A stretch of DNA of 64,000 nt from Metellina segmentata (Eukaryota; Arthropoda; Arachnida; Araneae; Tetragnathidae). Made by a program: the position numbers and the translations under genes. The stretch is from assembly GCA_947359465.1 (NCBI GenBank), contig OX375874.1, positions 102,923,441 through 102,987,440 on the forward strand. The letters are read 5' to 3'. Shown here in pieces: positions 34,640 to 46,369 of the stretch (its first letter is position 1; every line of letters starts with the position of its first letter). Under the pieces are notes generated by a model. That model was not told where the DNA came from. It worked only from the letters and a program-made list of their open reading frames with translations, and searched no databases.

Positions 34640-35450
34640 ATCAATAAGTATTTGGACACCTGTGATATATATAGAAAAGAAAAACAAAATTTATTCATCT
34701 TCAATAGTTGGTAGAGCCTCCACGAGAGGTAATTACAGACTCAACCCTCGAGGGCACTCTGTCCATATGACGGCTAGTGGTATTTTCTTCAACTTGGCTT
34801 GGAAAAGACATGTAAGTTCCTTCACCGATTTTGGACGGTTGTTGCACCCCTTAATTCGGCGATCCAACTCGTCCCAGAGTTTCTCGACAGGGTTCAGTTC
34901 TGGGCAGGCCAGTCCATTCGGTTAACCCCATTGTCACCATACAAATCCATGTTGAACCTCGCAACATGACAGCTGGAATTGTCGTCCTGGAAGTAACATG
35001 GGTCCTATCCGTAAAACTGCCACAGTGTAGGAAGCACACTGTCATCCAAGATAGTGCTTCAGGCATCGGCGTTGAGCTTACTGTGAATTTGGACCAAGGG
35101 TCCCAATCCATACCAGGAGATGCAGCCCCAGGCCATAATTCCACCTCCGCCGAACTTTACTGTGGGCACAATGCATTCTGGCAGGAGGCGTTGTCCAGGC
35201 AGACTCCAGACCCAGACCCTGCCATCCGAACGATATAGTGTGAACCTTGATTTGTTGCTTCAGAGAACCCGTTTCCAGTGATCTACGGTCTACTTTCGAC
35301 GTGCTTTGCCCCACATTAACCGGGCAGCGCGGTTGGACTTTGTGATCAAAGGCTTATGAGTGGTAGTACGACCATGAAAACCAAGCAGATGTGCTTCCTT
35401 ACAGATGGTATTAATCTAAGTAACACTCCAATGCATAGGGTGTTTAGATA
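34640..35450 (-). mobile_element. Tc1-type element C relic with disrupted transposase
   Basis: The left edge AATAAGTATTTGGACACCTG looks like a Tc1 terminus; no matching right terminus was found. Minus-strand fragments in several frames, from 35420 leftward: [55 protein letters not shown] and a SPELNPVEKLWDELDRRI-like end near 34900 (read from CCAGAACTGAACCCTGTCGA). Together these are the HTH-linker, DDE core and third-acid regions of a Tc1 transposase, broken by frameshifts. A family different from A and B. Confidence 0.8.
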
Positions 35451-35454
35451 CGTT

Positions 35455-35690
35455 ATGCTTGCAATAGCTCTTAAATTGGTATCATTTGGACTAAATAATT
35501 CCTCAACTCCAATAATCTTATACAACTCTAATAGCCAATGCAGGAGGTTTAAGTTACGTTATTATTGTAATAACTGTTAAGAGTTGTTATCATTTAGGTT
35601 AAATAATTCCAACTATAATAATCCAAACGATTGCAAGTTAACAGTTACTACAAACATAACATAACTAAAATCCACATGCTTTGCTGATGA
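35455..35690 (+). repeat. diverged direct repeat, two copies
   Basis: GTATCATTTGGACTAAATAA...CCAATAATC and GTTATCATTTAGGTTAAATAA...ATAATAATCC lie about 115 bp apart in the same order. Confidence 0.55.
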
Positions 35691-36774
35691 ATTTACAAAC
35701 AGCTTGGGCGTGGATAATTGTAATTTTAGTTTTCTAAACATCGCCCTTTTCTATGATGAGATTCCCCTCGAGAATATATCTTTAATGCATGATCCTTCAA
35801 GTTTTCAAATTAGTATGTTACGACTTGGAAAAAGAGAAAGAAACATTTTTACCCAAGAAAAGAAAAACCAAGGGAAAAAAAGAAAATATTTTAAAAGTTT
35901 TTCTTCTCTTCGATGTTTTTCTTTGTGCCCTTCACAGTTACGGCTCCTGAAAAGTAAATATATGGAAACAAAAATTATTATTTTCATTTGTAATTACTTT
36001 CTTTTTCGGAGTTTCTTTCCTCCATAGTTCCCTGAAGCCGTCGCTCCACAAGTCCTTCAGCGCAATGATTACTTTCCTACGCAAAAGTAGCCTCATTTAC
36101 ATGAAATAATACTGTAAAATGAAACTAGTTGTGAGTGGTTGCTTTTTCGTATTGCATCGCGATTCAGAGAAAGTTTTGCGGAGTTCTTATTTCACGTTTT
36201 ATTAATGAAGCTGTAGTTAATTATACTGTTCTGAATGATTTTTCCTTTTCCGATTCTCTAGAGTTCAATGAGACAAATTTTACTGAGGGATTGCAATTAT
36301 GGGTTACTCTGGTGAAACGCTATATTCAAGCCAAAGATTTGGAACGTAAAACTAAAGTTGAATCTGGCAACGAAAGGAATTAGAACCAGATGGGTTTGAT
36401 TTCGATTTAGAAGCGACGATTATTGCCAGCTATACTTTATATGTCTTTCGGGCAGTATCCCTTTCTTAGAATCAAATGTATTGCTTTATTCGAAGCATTC
36501 GTTTTTATTTCTGTTTTAGTTTTACAAAATTTCAAGAAATCTGGACAAGACAAATCTGCAATTTTCTTATATTCGAATTGTTCTTTTTTCCTGGAAATAA
36601 AGTCTAAAAATAAATTATATACTTCAACGATAAACAATATTAAATAAATTTTACTTTGAGTTACCTCCATTTTGAGTTTCGTTTTTTTTTCCTTGTAGTA
36701 CCTTTTTTTACAAATAAGGCAAATAGTCTGACAAATTTTGCTAACGACGAGAAATTTTGTCATCACGATACTAA

Positions 36775-36895
36775 CGATTTTTTAATGATGACAAGAACAA
36801 GATTGGATCAGTTCTTTTTCTGACGAGATATCTCGTTTATCATGTTCTAGTCCTTTTGTTTGATGACGAGATACTTCGTCTATACAACCACTAGG
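36775..36895. repeat. fragment of CGAGATATCTCG family P
   Basis: TGACGAGATATCTCGTTTATC and TGATGACGAGATACTTCGTC with ATGATGACAAGA nearby, as in the array at 46370-47000. Confidence 0.6.
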
Positions 36896-37410
36896 AGAGT
36901 AAATAATTGTACAATAAGGTTAGAAACACCCTTTTATTAAATTGAAAATAATACAATAAGGCCGGAAAGGATTATTGCATTCAAAACAGCAACATCGTTC
37001 AGAAAAAAACACTAAATAATAAGTATCATTCGTACTAAATATTTACCTTTGATCAAATTTGAACCAACAATTGAATTAAGAACGTCAATTATTCTAACGT
37101 ATTTTGTTATGTGTGTAAATTAACAAAGGGAAAACGGAAGAAAACAAAGTTTTTTTAACCGTCAACATTATTCATATGTCAAATTATATACATTTAAAAT
37201 GGAATACATTGTCTCTGTAGAAGATGCAGCACATTGGCATTACTAATACCTGGAATGAAACGAAGAATCACAATTCAGATTCTTACTTGGTTTTTGAAAT
37301 TTGCTTGGTGACAGAAAAAAGGTTACAGAAATCTATGTGTCCGATCAAATACAATACCTCTGATATTTCTTCCTAAGGAAAAGCAAAAACGTCCCAATGA
37401 GTTGGAAGGT

Positions 37411-37870
37411 GTAGTATCAATATAAAAAATTATAAACTTTTACAAAATACTAGGTTTGAAAATACATTAGCAATTGTTCCATTATACAAAAAAATGAAAT
37501 CATATTAAAAGTTTAGGTACGTCTAAACATATTAAACAAATTGAAAAATTTAGATTGTTGAACATATTATTACTTATATAAAATTTTGGTCAAATCAATG
37601 TACATTGGAAAGTGTATTATCAATAAAAAAATTAAAAACATCTTCTTAAAATGCATCATTAATGTTCTTAATGCAGTTCATCTTCTTAATGCAATTAATC
37701 TACTGGGCTTGAAAATACATTAGCAATTGTTCCATAATACGAAAAATTGAATCACATTAAAAGCTTTGGTACGTCTAAACATATTAAATAAATTGAAAAA
37801 TTTAGACTGTCGAATATATTGTTACTTAGATAAAATTTTGCTGAAATTAGTGCACATATTATCAGCCATT
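37411..37870 (+). repeat. direct repeat, two copies ~254 bp apart
   Basis: TTGAAAATACATTAGCAATT...TACGTCTAAACATATTAAA...TTGAAAAATTTAGA occurs at about 37454 and 37708 with few changes. Confidence 0.85.
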
Positions 37871-38389
37871 TGTTTTGATTTATTATTAAGTACTCAGTAT
37901 AATTAAAACCACACTTTTAGGTTTTTTTTAATAATAAATTTCTTTCCGTCCTCTGAATTTTTAATAGTTAGGTAGACTTTTGGAATTGATCTTTTCTATC
38001 TTCAAGGCAACACGCAAATGCAAGTAGGCTTCTTTTAAAACCTTCAAGCTAGCATTTGATCCACATTGTGCTTTCTGCATATGTAATCTAGTGCTAATAG
38101 AAGTATTCCTGGCATAACCAGTGTGGTTGGGACCAAAGTTATTTGAAACCCATTCTCTTAGTGTCATTCATTGGACTCGAATTTAAATTCCATAAGAACA
38201 ACTGTTACGTATAAATATGAATTAAAATCTGATTTTCTGTTTCAAATTTCTTTTTACTCTGAATGCAACTCATCGTGAGAATACTGCATGAAAATCTCCA
38301 AACTAGCCTCATCTGAAATCGAGAGTCCACTATTAGCAACAGACTTTTAGAAAACACGAGAGATTATTTCCAGACAACTCCATCTCGAA

Positions 38390-38600
38390 TCAATCACGTA
38401 ATGTTACGAATTCAAAACAACCTGTCGAGAACAGTAGGGAGAAGATGAGGGTTCTGGCGCAGATGAACTCTGGTTTCGAGGAGCATCGCTCTAGAACCGA
38501 CTTTCCCCATTGCCTGGCGAGGATACTTTCGCCTACTTCAGAGTGCATCATCTCATTAAACACGTACTTCCACTCCGCTGGAGCATGGTCACGTGACTGA
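38390..38600. other. GC-richer unassigned block
   Basis: About half G+C in AT-rich DNA. A 77-codon minus ORF (38390-38623, MAFRKTLSQSRDHAPAEWKY...) matches no domain I know. No repeats or termini seen. Confidence 0.25.
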
Positions 38601-39821
38601 GATAGCGTTTTGCGGAATGCCACTCAAACTTCTGGAGTTTCCATCGGTCTCCTTGAGGATGGATGTACAGAAAACGGGAATTGCTGGAGAATTCGGGAGA
38701 GAGAGCGACCTAGTTCCTTTGATACAAAATCGTGCTATTTGGAAAGGAATAATGCTTGAAATATTTGAGAGTATTTCGTTTCCTAACAATTCAAAGTGCA
38801 TTGTTTTTTGTGTGTTGAAATGCTCAACATTTTCGTTCAGTAACAAATCCTGCTACTTCTTTTCAATGTAGATAGAAATGTTAGGATCTGAACAATACGT
38901 GCTATAACCACTGGCAAGGAAATAGTCAATATATTGCTACAATTGGAAACGTAATAATGGAGTCTATTTTGAGAAGCATAGAATTTGCAATTCAGAAAAG
39001 GATTTGACTCTATATGTTATGTGGCAAAGAACAAATTTGAAGTATTTAGATTCTGTCTTTTCCCGATACTCATTATTGAGAAAGCGAAATATTTTAAATC
39101 CCCCACAATACTTTTCTATTCCTACTTAAATATAGAAATTAGTTCCGCGATACTAAAATTCGATTTAATTCAATGGATAGGACGTGAGGTTTTCCTTCTA
39201 TTAAACATATGTAGACACTAGTTTGACTATTTATCTACAAAAATTGTTTTGATATCTTATCATAAGTTAATTCCTCGTGCTTTTAAAAGTAATAAAATGA
39301 GTCTTCAAACAAGAAACCAAACCCGAGGTATCCTATTCATCTATTCATTTCCCATGGGGTTTACACACTTGTAAACATGGGGTTGCGACCCCAGGATGCC
39401 TAGGTGATCTTTATACTCCTTCTTTGTATAAATTACTTGAGGTTATCTGTCTTGCGTTTGGCGGAGTTTGACAAGTATATTCCTTAACGCCATAATACCT
39501 AAAAACAACCAATCAACGAACAAATAGGTTAGTGTAGGAAATTTAAAGTATATGGAATACATACTGCCCAGATATATATATATATACTAACGTGCAAAAC
39601 TTAAGAAATATTGAGGTAAACTTAAGGATGAGTAAAGTTTCCACCTGCTTCTTTGTATTAGTGACCTGGATATGGGAAAAAGGTGCAAGAGATACACTAA
39701 GAGTTACCAACCGGTGAGTAAAGAAAAACGATAGCAAGATCAAGCGAACAATAAAATTGTATTTCAACTGAATCGAAAACATTGCAATAAGTTCCATGAT
39801 GCACAAGGGTAAATCTGAAAA

Positions 39822-40622
39822 CTTAAAAAAAGATAGAAGGCAGTCATTTGAAGGCTGTATGAAAACATAGGACTTTTGTAGGCTTTAAATCACGTTCGTA
39901 CACAGATAATGAGGTTGGGGATGTTTTACTTGGTAGAACCTGTTCCTAAATAATCATTGATCCCCAAATGAGACGTATCACGTAGACGGAGTTTATGACG
40001 TAAGATCTCTGAAGAGTGAGTCACAAATCGACTTAGCTTATTGTCTATGTAAGCGCAGACTAGTGTTTTCGATCACTGTGGAAAATCAATTTAACCAATC
40101 AATAATTTAGGATTCATGCTTTTACCCAAAACCATGCTACACATTTTCAAACCGAAGAAATAAAAGAAGCAACATGAAGATTCGAGCACATGCCCCATCT
40201 ATTTCATTTCAAGGTCGATGTATATAAACATCTACCTTAAAATGAAATAGACGGAACAAGTGCCCACAGCTTTATGTTATTTCTTCCAGTTGCTCAGTTT
40301 CAAGATGAGTCACGTGGATGTGGGTAAAAGCATGAATACTAAATTATTGATTGGTTAAAGCGTCAATCCACCGAGATTAAAAACACTGCTCCATAGCCTA
40401 TCAGTGATGTTGATTTGTGATTTACCTTTCAGAGATCTTACGATCTGCCCACATGATACGTCTGTTTCATTTTGAGATCAATGTTTATATAGGAACAGGT
40501 TCTACCAAGGAACTCATCCACAACCTCATTATCTGTATACGAACGTGATATAAAGCCTGCAACAGTGTCCTATGTGGTCATACAGTCTACAAAAAACTAC
40601 CTCCTATCTTTTGTAAAAAAAT
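39822..40622. mobile_element. fold-back (palindromic) element, family F
   Basis: About 800 bp formed by two ~395-bp inverted arms meeting near 40225. The outer ends AAAGATAGAAGGCAGTCATT and CTACCTCCTATCTTTTGTAA pair. So do ACTTGGTAGAACCTGTTCCT with GGAACAGGTTCTACCAAG, AAGATCTCTGAAGAGTGAGT with its partner near 40433, and CATCTATTTCATTTCAAGGT with TACCTTAAAATGAAATAGAC at the centre. No ORF; consistent with a fold-back DNA transposon or inverted duplication of a solo arm. Confidence 0.85.
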
Positions 40623-40631
40623 AATTTAGTT

Positions 40632-40900
40632 TACCATGTAGGCGGAGTATTGTCACCAGATCTCTGAAGGGTAAATCACAAATCAACATCGCTGATTGGC
40701 TGTGGAAGAACAGACTTAATGTTTTTAATCTTGGCGGATTGAGAGAGACACTTTAACCAATCAATAATTCAGTATTCATGCTTTTACCCACAGCCACGTG
40801 ACACATCTTGAAACCGAGCAACTGGAATTTTATAACATGAAGCTGTGGGGCATTGTCCGTCTATTTCATTTTAAGGTATATGGAGTCTGACGTCACGATT
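40632..40900 (+). repeat. single arm of fold-back family F
   Basis: Repeats one arm in order: ATGTAGGCGGAGTATTG, AGATCTCTGAAGGGTAAATC, ATCAATAATTCAGTATTCAT, CACAGCCACGTGACACATCT, CCGTCTATTTCATTTTAAGG. It lies 10 bp right of the full palindrome. Confidence 0.85.
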
Positions 40901-41120
40901 CCAAAATGTGTATATGCACCATCTTTCTACTGAACATCCTCGGTTAAACAAATCACCACATGCTGTTTCGATTAATTGTTAGGTAGCAACCTTTAGAAAT
41001 GACGGTGTTCCTCAAGTTCCTCAGTGTAGAATCATCTAATTCATTTGACATAACTTTCAATTCAAATACATGCTATATAAAGACAAAGCGGTATTTCATT
41101 AAGTACAAATTTGTTTCAGA

Positions 41121-41705
41121 CACGTAGATTCCCATCTAAGATAACCTTTGTTAAGTCTTGTAATGGCGTAATACGAGTGTACTTCCAAGTACATTTTAAT
41201 AACTATAACGAGACATCGCAACGGCATAAGAAAGATCCGAACAGCGTAAAGACACAGAAGCAACTAACTCACCGCATATGATAAAGGATTGCATCAGACA
41301 AAGGAACTGATAAGAATTCCTATCTAAGATTACCTTTGTTATGTCTTGTAATAGTGGAATACGAGTGTAATTCCAAGTACAAGACATTTAATAACTATAC
41401 CGAGACATCGCAACAGCATAGGGAAGATCCGAACAGCGTAAAGACACAGAAGCAACTAACTCACCGCATATGATAAAGGATTACATCAGACAAAGGAACT
41501 GATAAGAATTCCCATCTCATATTGCCTTTGTTATGTCTTGAAAATAGTGGAATACGAGTGTAATTCCAAGTACAAGACATTTAATAACTAAACGAGACAT
41601 CGCAACAGCATAGGAAAGATCCGAACAGCGTAAAGACTCAGAAGCAACAAACTCACCGTATATCATAAAGGATTGCATCAGACAAAGGAACTGCTAAGAA
41701 TACGT
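41121..41705 (+). repeat. tandem array, three ~190-bp copies
   Basis: Each unit contains CCTTTGTTA...GTCTTG, AATACGAGTGTA, CGAGACATCGCAAC, GATCCGAACAGCGTAAAGAC and CAGACAAAGGAACTG. Periods are about 189-191 bp and identity is high. Confidence 0.9.
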
Positions 41706-42374
41706 GTGCAGAAAACAGTAATGTATACAAAGAAAAGAATAATATTAAACACCAGTGATTTGCGACTCATTAATGTAAACACTCGAATGAAATATGCAAC
41801 ACCTTCCCAAGAGAATTGCTACGTGAGGAATATGACAAACGTGATAGCTGTCTTTGCAATTTAGAGCTGTGCTCTGGTAATAGTTTAACTAGTCATGAAT
41901 AAAAAATGTACTTTCCAATAAATGCATCCAACAACCGATGGAATGTAAATTCTTAGAGCTGGGTGACTTTGAACTAAACGCAAGCTGGCATGTTCACTTT
42001 TCATAATGTAAAAATATAGCTAATGTTACCGTGCTCCTATTCAAACGAAACTGTTTATAGGCTCCTGCAGAAATACTTTAAAGGCCATCAAATTTTCATA
42101 CCAGTCACGTTTCCATTTCTCAGTAGAGATAGTCTACAAGGAGCGAAATTTGAGGCTCTTAAATTTCGTGCCGTACGAATAAAACGTGTTCCTGATGCCT
42201 TACCGCTAGTTGAATATACCTGCACATCTATTAATCTTTAAGGTTACAAGGTTACTTGAAGTCTATGTTCTTTCAGGTAGCAATGAAATAGGTAAAGCAT
42301 AAATACACACAGTAATGAAATATTCATATTTCAACACACATAGGATGAGCCTAGATGCGAGTAAAATAAATGTA

Positions 42375-42939
42375 CACTACCCTACAAAAATGGACCGGAG
42401 GCCTGTGGATTTGCATAAAATCCGACTACTTGTTTAGGGGTGTTATTCGTGGTATGGTATGGGACCTTTTAAAGCTGTTCCTGGTAAAGTGAACACCGAC
42501 GTTTATATGAACATTTTGGACAATCAGGTTCTTCCTACGCTCTGGCAATTTTATGGAATGCACTAATGTTACTTCCAGGAAGACAACGTCTTCAACGTGC
42601 AGTCTCTGTCAAGCAGTGGTATCGAGATATGGATGTAAAACGTCTTCCCTGGCCAACTAATAGTCTCGTACTAATCCCCATAGAACATTTACGGGACGAG
42701 TTAGAGCGACGCTTACGGACCAGGGAACCGCGTCCGAAATCTACAGCTGAGCTGGCGACATTCTTACAGCAGGAATGGCCACAAATACCCATAGCTGTGT
42801 ATCAAAACCTTGTTGAAAGTATGCCCAGAAGGGTTGCTAGTGTAATTGCAGCACGTGGGAGACCATCCCTCTATTAAATCATGTATTCTTCCCCTTATAC
42901 CATCACATCTTGCTGTCCGGCCATTGTTGTAGGGTAGTG
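42375..42939 (+). mobile_element. Tc1-type element A, copy 3 (internally deleted, TA-flanked)
   Basis: CACTACCCTACAAAAATGGA at the left and TTGTTGTAGGGTAGTG at the right, each next to TA (42373-42374, 42940-42941). The + frame at 42566-42877 ends a transposase: [55 protein letters not shown]. The third acidic residue (E of IEH) is kept. The deletion starts about 25 bp inside the left end, so the DNA-binding half is absent. Confidence 0.88.
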
Positions 42940-42944
42940 TATCT

Positions 42945-43022
42945 TGTCACCAAGATAGTCAGGGATCAATCCCGAAGGTAGATACAATTACAACTCCTCG
43001 TACTTTTGAAACACGGTCAGAT
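42945..43022 (-). repeat. S1 SINE fragment between two Tc1 copies
   Basis: GTCAGGGATCAATCCCGAAG, then TTTTGAAACACGGTCAGAT; short middle part of the S1 body. Confidence 0.65.
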
Positions 43023-43448
43023 TAATCAGGTTCTTCCTACGATCGGGCACAATTTTATGGAATGGACGAAAGTTACTACCAGGACGACGGTGATATATGT
43101 CATGTTGCAGCCTCTGTCAAGCAGTGGTATCAAGATATGGATGCAAAACATCTTCCCTGGCCCTGCTCTAAGTCCCATCTTAAACCCCATAGAACTTTTG
43201 TGGGACGAGTTAGAGCGACTCTTACGGACCATTAACCACGTCCGAAATCTACAGCTGAGCTGGCGACATTCTTTCAGCAGGAATAGACACAAATACACAT
43301 ACCTGCGTATCAAATCCTTATTGAAAATATGCCCAGAAGGGTTGCTAGTGTAATTGCAGCATTTTGGGATCATTCCCCTTTTTAAAGCATGCATTATTTC
43401 CCTTATACCATCACATCTTGCTGTCGGATTCAATGTTGTAGGGTAGTG
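43023..43448 (+). mobile_element. Tc1-type element A, copy 4 (left-truncated)
   Basis: Begins within NQVLPT (AATCAGGTTCTTCCTACG) and runs to TTGTAGGGTAGTG followed by TA. The transposase end is broken by frameshifts (RLLR...QQE.. regions visible). Same orientation as copy 3. Confidence 0.85.
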
Positions 43449-43639
43449 TATCTTAAAATATTCAAGCTTTTGAGTGTATTTATTGTAAACCGCCAGAATA
43501 TTATCCGGCGTTGCTCTCTCTCTCTCATATTGCAATGATGATCTATAAGAAATAATCTTATCCTTAGTTTTCCTACCACTATTTTAATTAGTGGCGTTGT
43601 TGTATCAGGGATGCGAGTTTTTCGAATTTCACAATCATT

Positions 43640-43785
43640 GCGAAAAGTTGTCTGACCGTGGTTCAAAATTATGTGGTGCTCTACTTGGATCTGTCCCTTC
43701 GGGAGTTTATCCCGGACCGTCACCAATACCCTTTTAAATTGCTCTAGTGTGGTTTTAAATAAAATGCCAACCTACCTTTGACAAA
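43640..43785 (+). repeat. S1 SINE, 3' half
   Basis: TCTGACCGTGGTTCAAAATT, GGATCTGTCCCTTCGGGAG, CCCGGACCGTCACCAATA, TTGCTCTAGTGTGG, tail GCCAACCTACC. Confidence 0.85.
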
Positions 43786-43835
43786 AGGATGAAAAATTAA
43801 TTTGGTGCATTAATAATTTCATTTCTTATTTTAAA

Positions 43836-43978
43836 GCTTATGCACACCTAGATCATTCCTTTCACTGGTTTAGCGTGATGTGAAAAGGTCTTAGAGGAGG
43901 TTGCTAGGTCAAGTGTTGACCGAGATTCGAACCCGGGATCCAACGCGCTATGACCTGTATACCAGTTAGGTGACCTTT
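43836..43978 (-). repeat. tRNA-like SINE head (fourth type)
   Basis: In reverse GGTCACCTAACTGGTATACA, GGTCATAGCGCG, then GGGTTCGAATCTCGG, a good B box; downstream CACTTGACCTAGCAACC. No full cloverleaf. Confidence 0.55.
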
Positions 43979-44052
43979 AAAACGAAAATAAACACAACGT
44001 TCACATTTGCTTGTTTGTGAAAATGGCAGTTCTTTAAGAGCGTTGGGTATTT

Positions 44053-44458
44053 GGTAGGTAGATATTGGATAAATGTCGCACTGGAATAAAACAATGGGCT
44101 ATTGACGACGGTTCGTGATCAATCCCCCGAAGGGTAATTGGTAATATTTAATTCACGTCATACTAGAGCAACACAACGGGCTATTGACCACGGTCCGGGA
44201 TTAATCCCCTTAGGGAAAGGACCGAGGACAACACCACTTCATTTCGAGTCAGATGCCACAGTCAGATGACGAGGTAACATCTGAGCCGTCACCCTACCTC
44301 TCCAAACTTCCACATCACGCCAGCCATTTGAGGCACGACAAATTTAACGTGCAGCAGCCCCCTTTGTACTCGACGGTCGATTGAATTCGAACTCGCAACC
44401 CTACGGTTGATAATCCGTTACTATTTCAACCGGATTACCGCTACCCTCGTAAAGAATC
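44053..44458 (-). repeat. two S1 SINEs joined head to tail (one partial, one full)
   Basis: 44053-44140 is a 3' fragment (GGTAGGTAGATATTGG, ATGGGCTATTGACGACGG). A complete copy at 44141-44458 runs from GTAATATTTAATTCACGTCA to the head (GAATTCGAACTCGCAACCC; AACCGGATTACCGCTACC). The second replaces the rest of the first. Confidence 0.85.
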
Positions 44459-45579
44459 TGGAGCAAGCGTTAGCTCACATGTTAACAGAGAAATAAATTA
44501 CAAACAAAAACGCATCTAAATCAGTACGTTGGCATTTACATCCCCTTCCTTATTAATAAAACTTGCAACACATTCGGGTCTCGAAATAATAACATCTTTC
44601 AAAAGGCACGAAAGTAGCAAAACAAGTTAATATATTAAGACATGTAATGAGTTTGTATTGGTTTTCTTGGAAGAGCCCATTAGCAGTTTATTTCAGCAAA
44701 CAAACACGGATGTCTCGTTTAGAAAAATAAAATCTCTCCAGGGAATTTATCCTCGATTCAATAAATAACGAAATCTCATAAGGGAAAGTAAACGTCGGAG
44801 AATACTCACTTTAAATATGCCTTTTCCTTGCGCTAAAAACTTTAGATCGCATCTCTTAATTGCAACTCGCCATATTTCCTCTATTTGTTTCTAAAATAAT
44901 GATACAGAGGACATAAATTACTACTGAAAAGCTCGTGTCAACAGAAACGATATTTAAACGTCGAAAAATCGATATATCAATTTCGTCTCGGGGACCAAAG
45001 TAATTATCGAAAAACGATATTTTTAACTAAGACACTGTTTTGGAAGCCACCTTCGTGCCAGGAAGAGAAGCATCTTTTGCAGGGACACACTTAAGCGGGT
45101 CAAATATTCCGGTTTTAACCAGACATTGATGCTGAGTTATAGTAATTGTTGTGATGTTTTAATAAAACTTGGGACATACCATTTAGTATTTTGTCAATCG
45201 AAGGAATAGTTTGTCAATATTTTGACGTGTTTCGATGTTGTTGTCGGGTGGTTTAACCGTCATGAAACGATGCGTTGGACATTAGATGATATCCGTCTTT
45301 TGCAGAATGTTGGGGGTGTCAATTCCTTCGCTGAAAAGATGTCAAAACGCATTAAGAATTTTTTTTTTAATTTTGGAACGTTATTGGAATATGCTTCTTT
45401 GGCGTAGTGTGATTCAGGTATTCAAAATTTTATATTTGAATGTGTGAGGTGGTAGATAATTTTAATCAACGATTGACATTTTAATTTACATTCAAAATAG
45501 TTTAGAAAAAGAACATTGTTTACTTTCATGCAATATTAAATTCTGTGTGTATAAATATTTTAAGACTTTTTTCGGAAAT

Positions 45580-46105
45580 ACAATATGGAGAAGGCATTTT
45601 GGGGTCACGTCCTTGTTGCTCTGAAGCCATACAGGGAGGATCTTTACTTTAATCACGTGATTTCTTGTCTGGGACTTTTTTAAAGTGTAGAACTCACGAA
45701 TTTGTTCGATCCTAACTAGACCAAGTGGGACAAGAAACTATGATAAAATTTACCCCTAAGCGAAATGTGAAGCAAGCCTTTTCTGGTCACCTCCTTGTTA
45801 GTCTGAAACCGTTCAGGGAGGATCTTTAACTCAATCCAGTGCTTGTCTTGAACTTTTTGAAAGTGTATGAACACACAAAGTTGGTCGATTTGAACTAGAC
45901 CAAGTGGAATGAGAAACTACAAAAAAATTTACTGGAAAGTGCAATATGGAGCAGGCCTCTTCTGGTCAACTCCCTGTTAGTCTGAAGCCATTTAGGGAGG
46001 ACATGTAATTCCATCCAGTGCAAGTCTTGGACCTTTTGAAAGTGAATTATCTCACGAACTTTGTCTAAACCAAATGGAATGAGAAACTCCAATAAAATTT
46101 ACTCG
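45580..46105 (+). repeat. tandem array, three ~180-bp copies
   Basis: Each unit has TCTGGTCAC/AACTCC-TTGTTAGTCTGAA, CAGGGAGGA, CTTGTCT, AGACCAAGTGGAA/GAA-GAGAAACT and AAAATTTAC. Copies start near 45583, 45765 and 45943. Confidence 0.85.
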
Positions 46106-46369
46106 CACAACAAAATGTATTTATTTATACAATAATATATATTTACCTTTGCTGAATTTTCAACTGCAGTTTACATTAAACAAAAGGATTGTTTTCTATT
46201 GAAAATTTTCCAAATTTTAATTTTTATACTTCTATTGATGCGATTATTGTGAATATAGAATATTTGTATTGTATATTTGTTAAATGCATATCAAAAGCAC
46301 ATACGTAAGGCAACAATAAATGATTCATTTACAACTAACATGCATTACTTAACTCTCCAAGTGGTTTCT

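Noticed and set aside
34851..35314. ORFs on both strands near 35000 as host genes
   Set aside because: They are out-of-frame readings of a Tc1 transposase relic.
43026..43535. 169-codon minus ORF
   Set aside because: Antisense shadow of Tc1 copy 4.
43900..43978. Functional tRNA gene on the minus strand
   Set aside because: Good B box only; no cloverleaf could be drawn.
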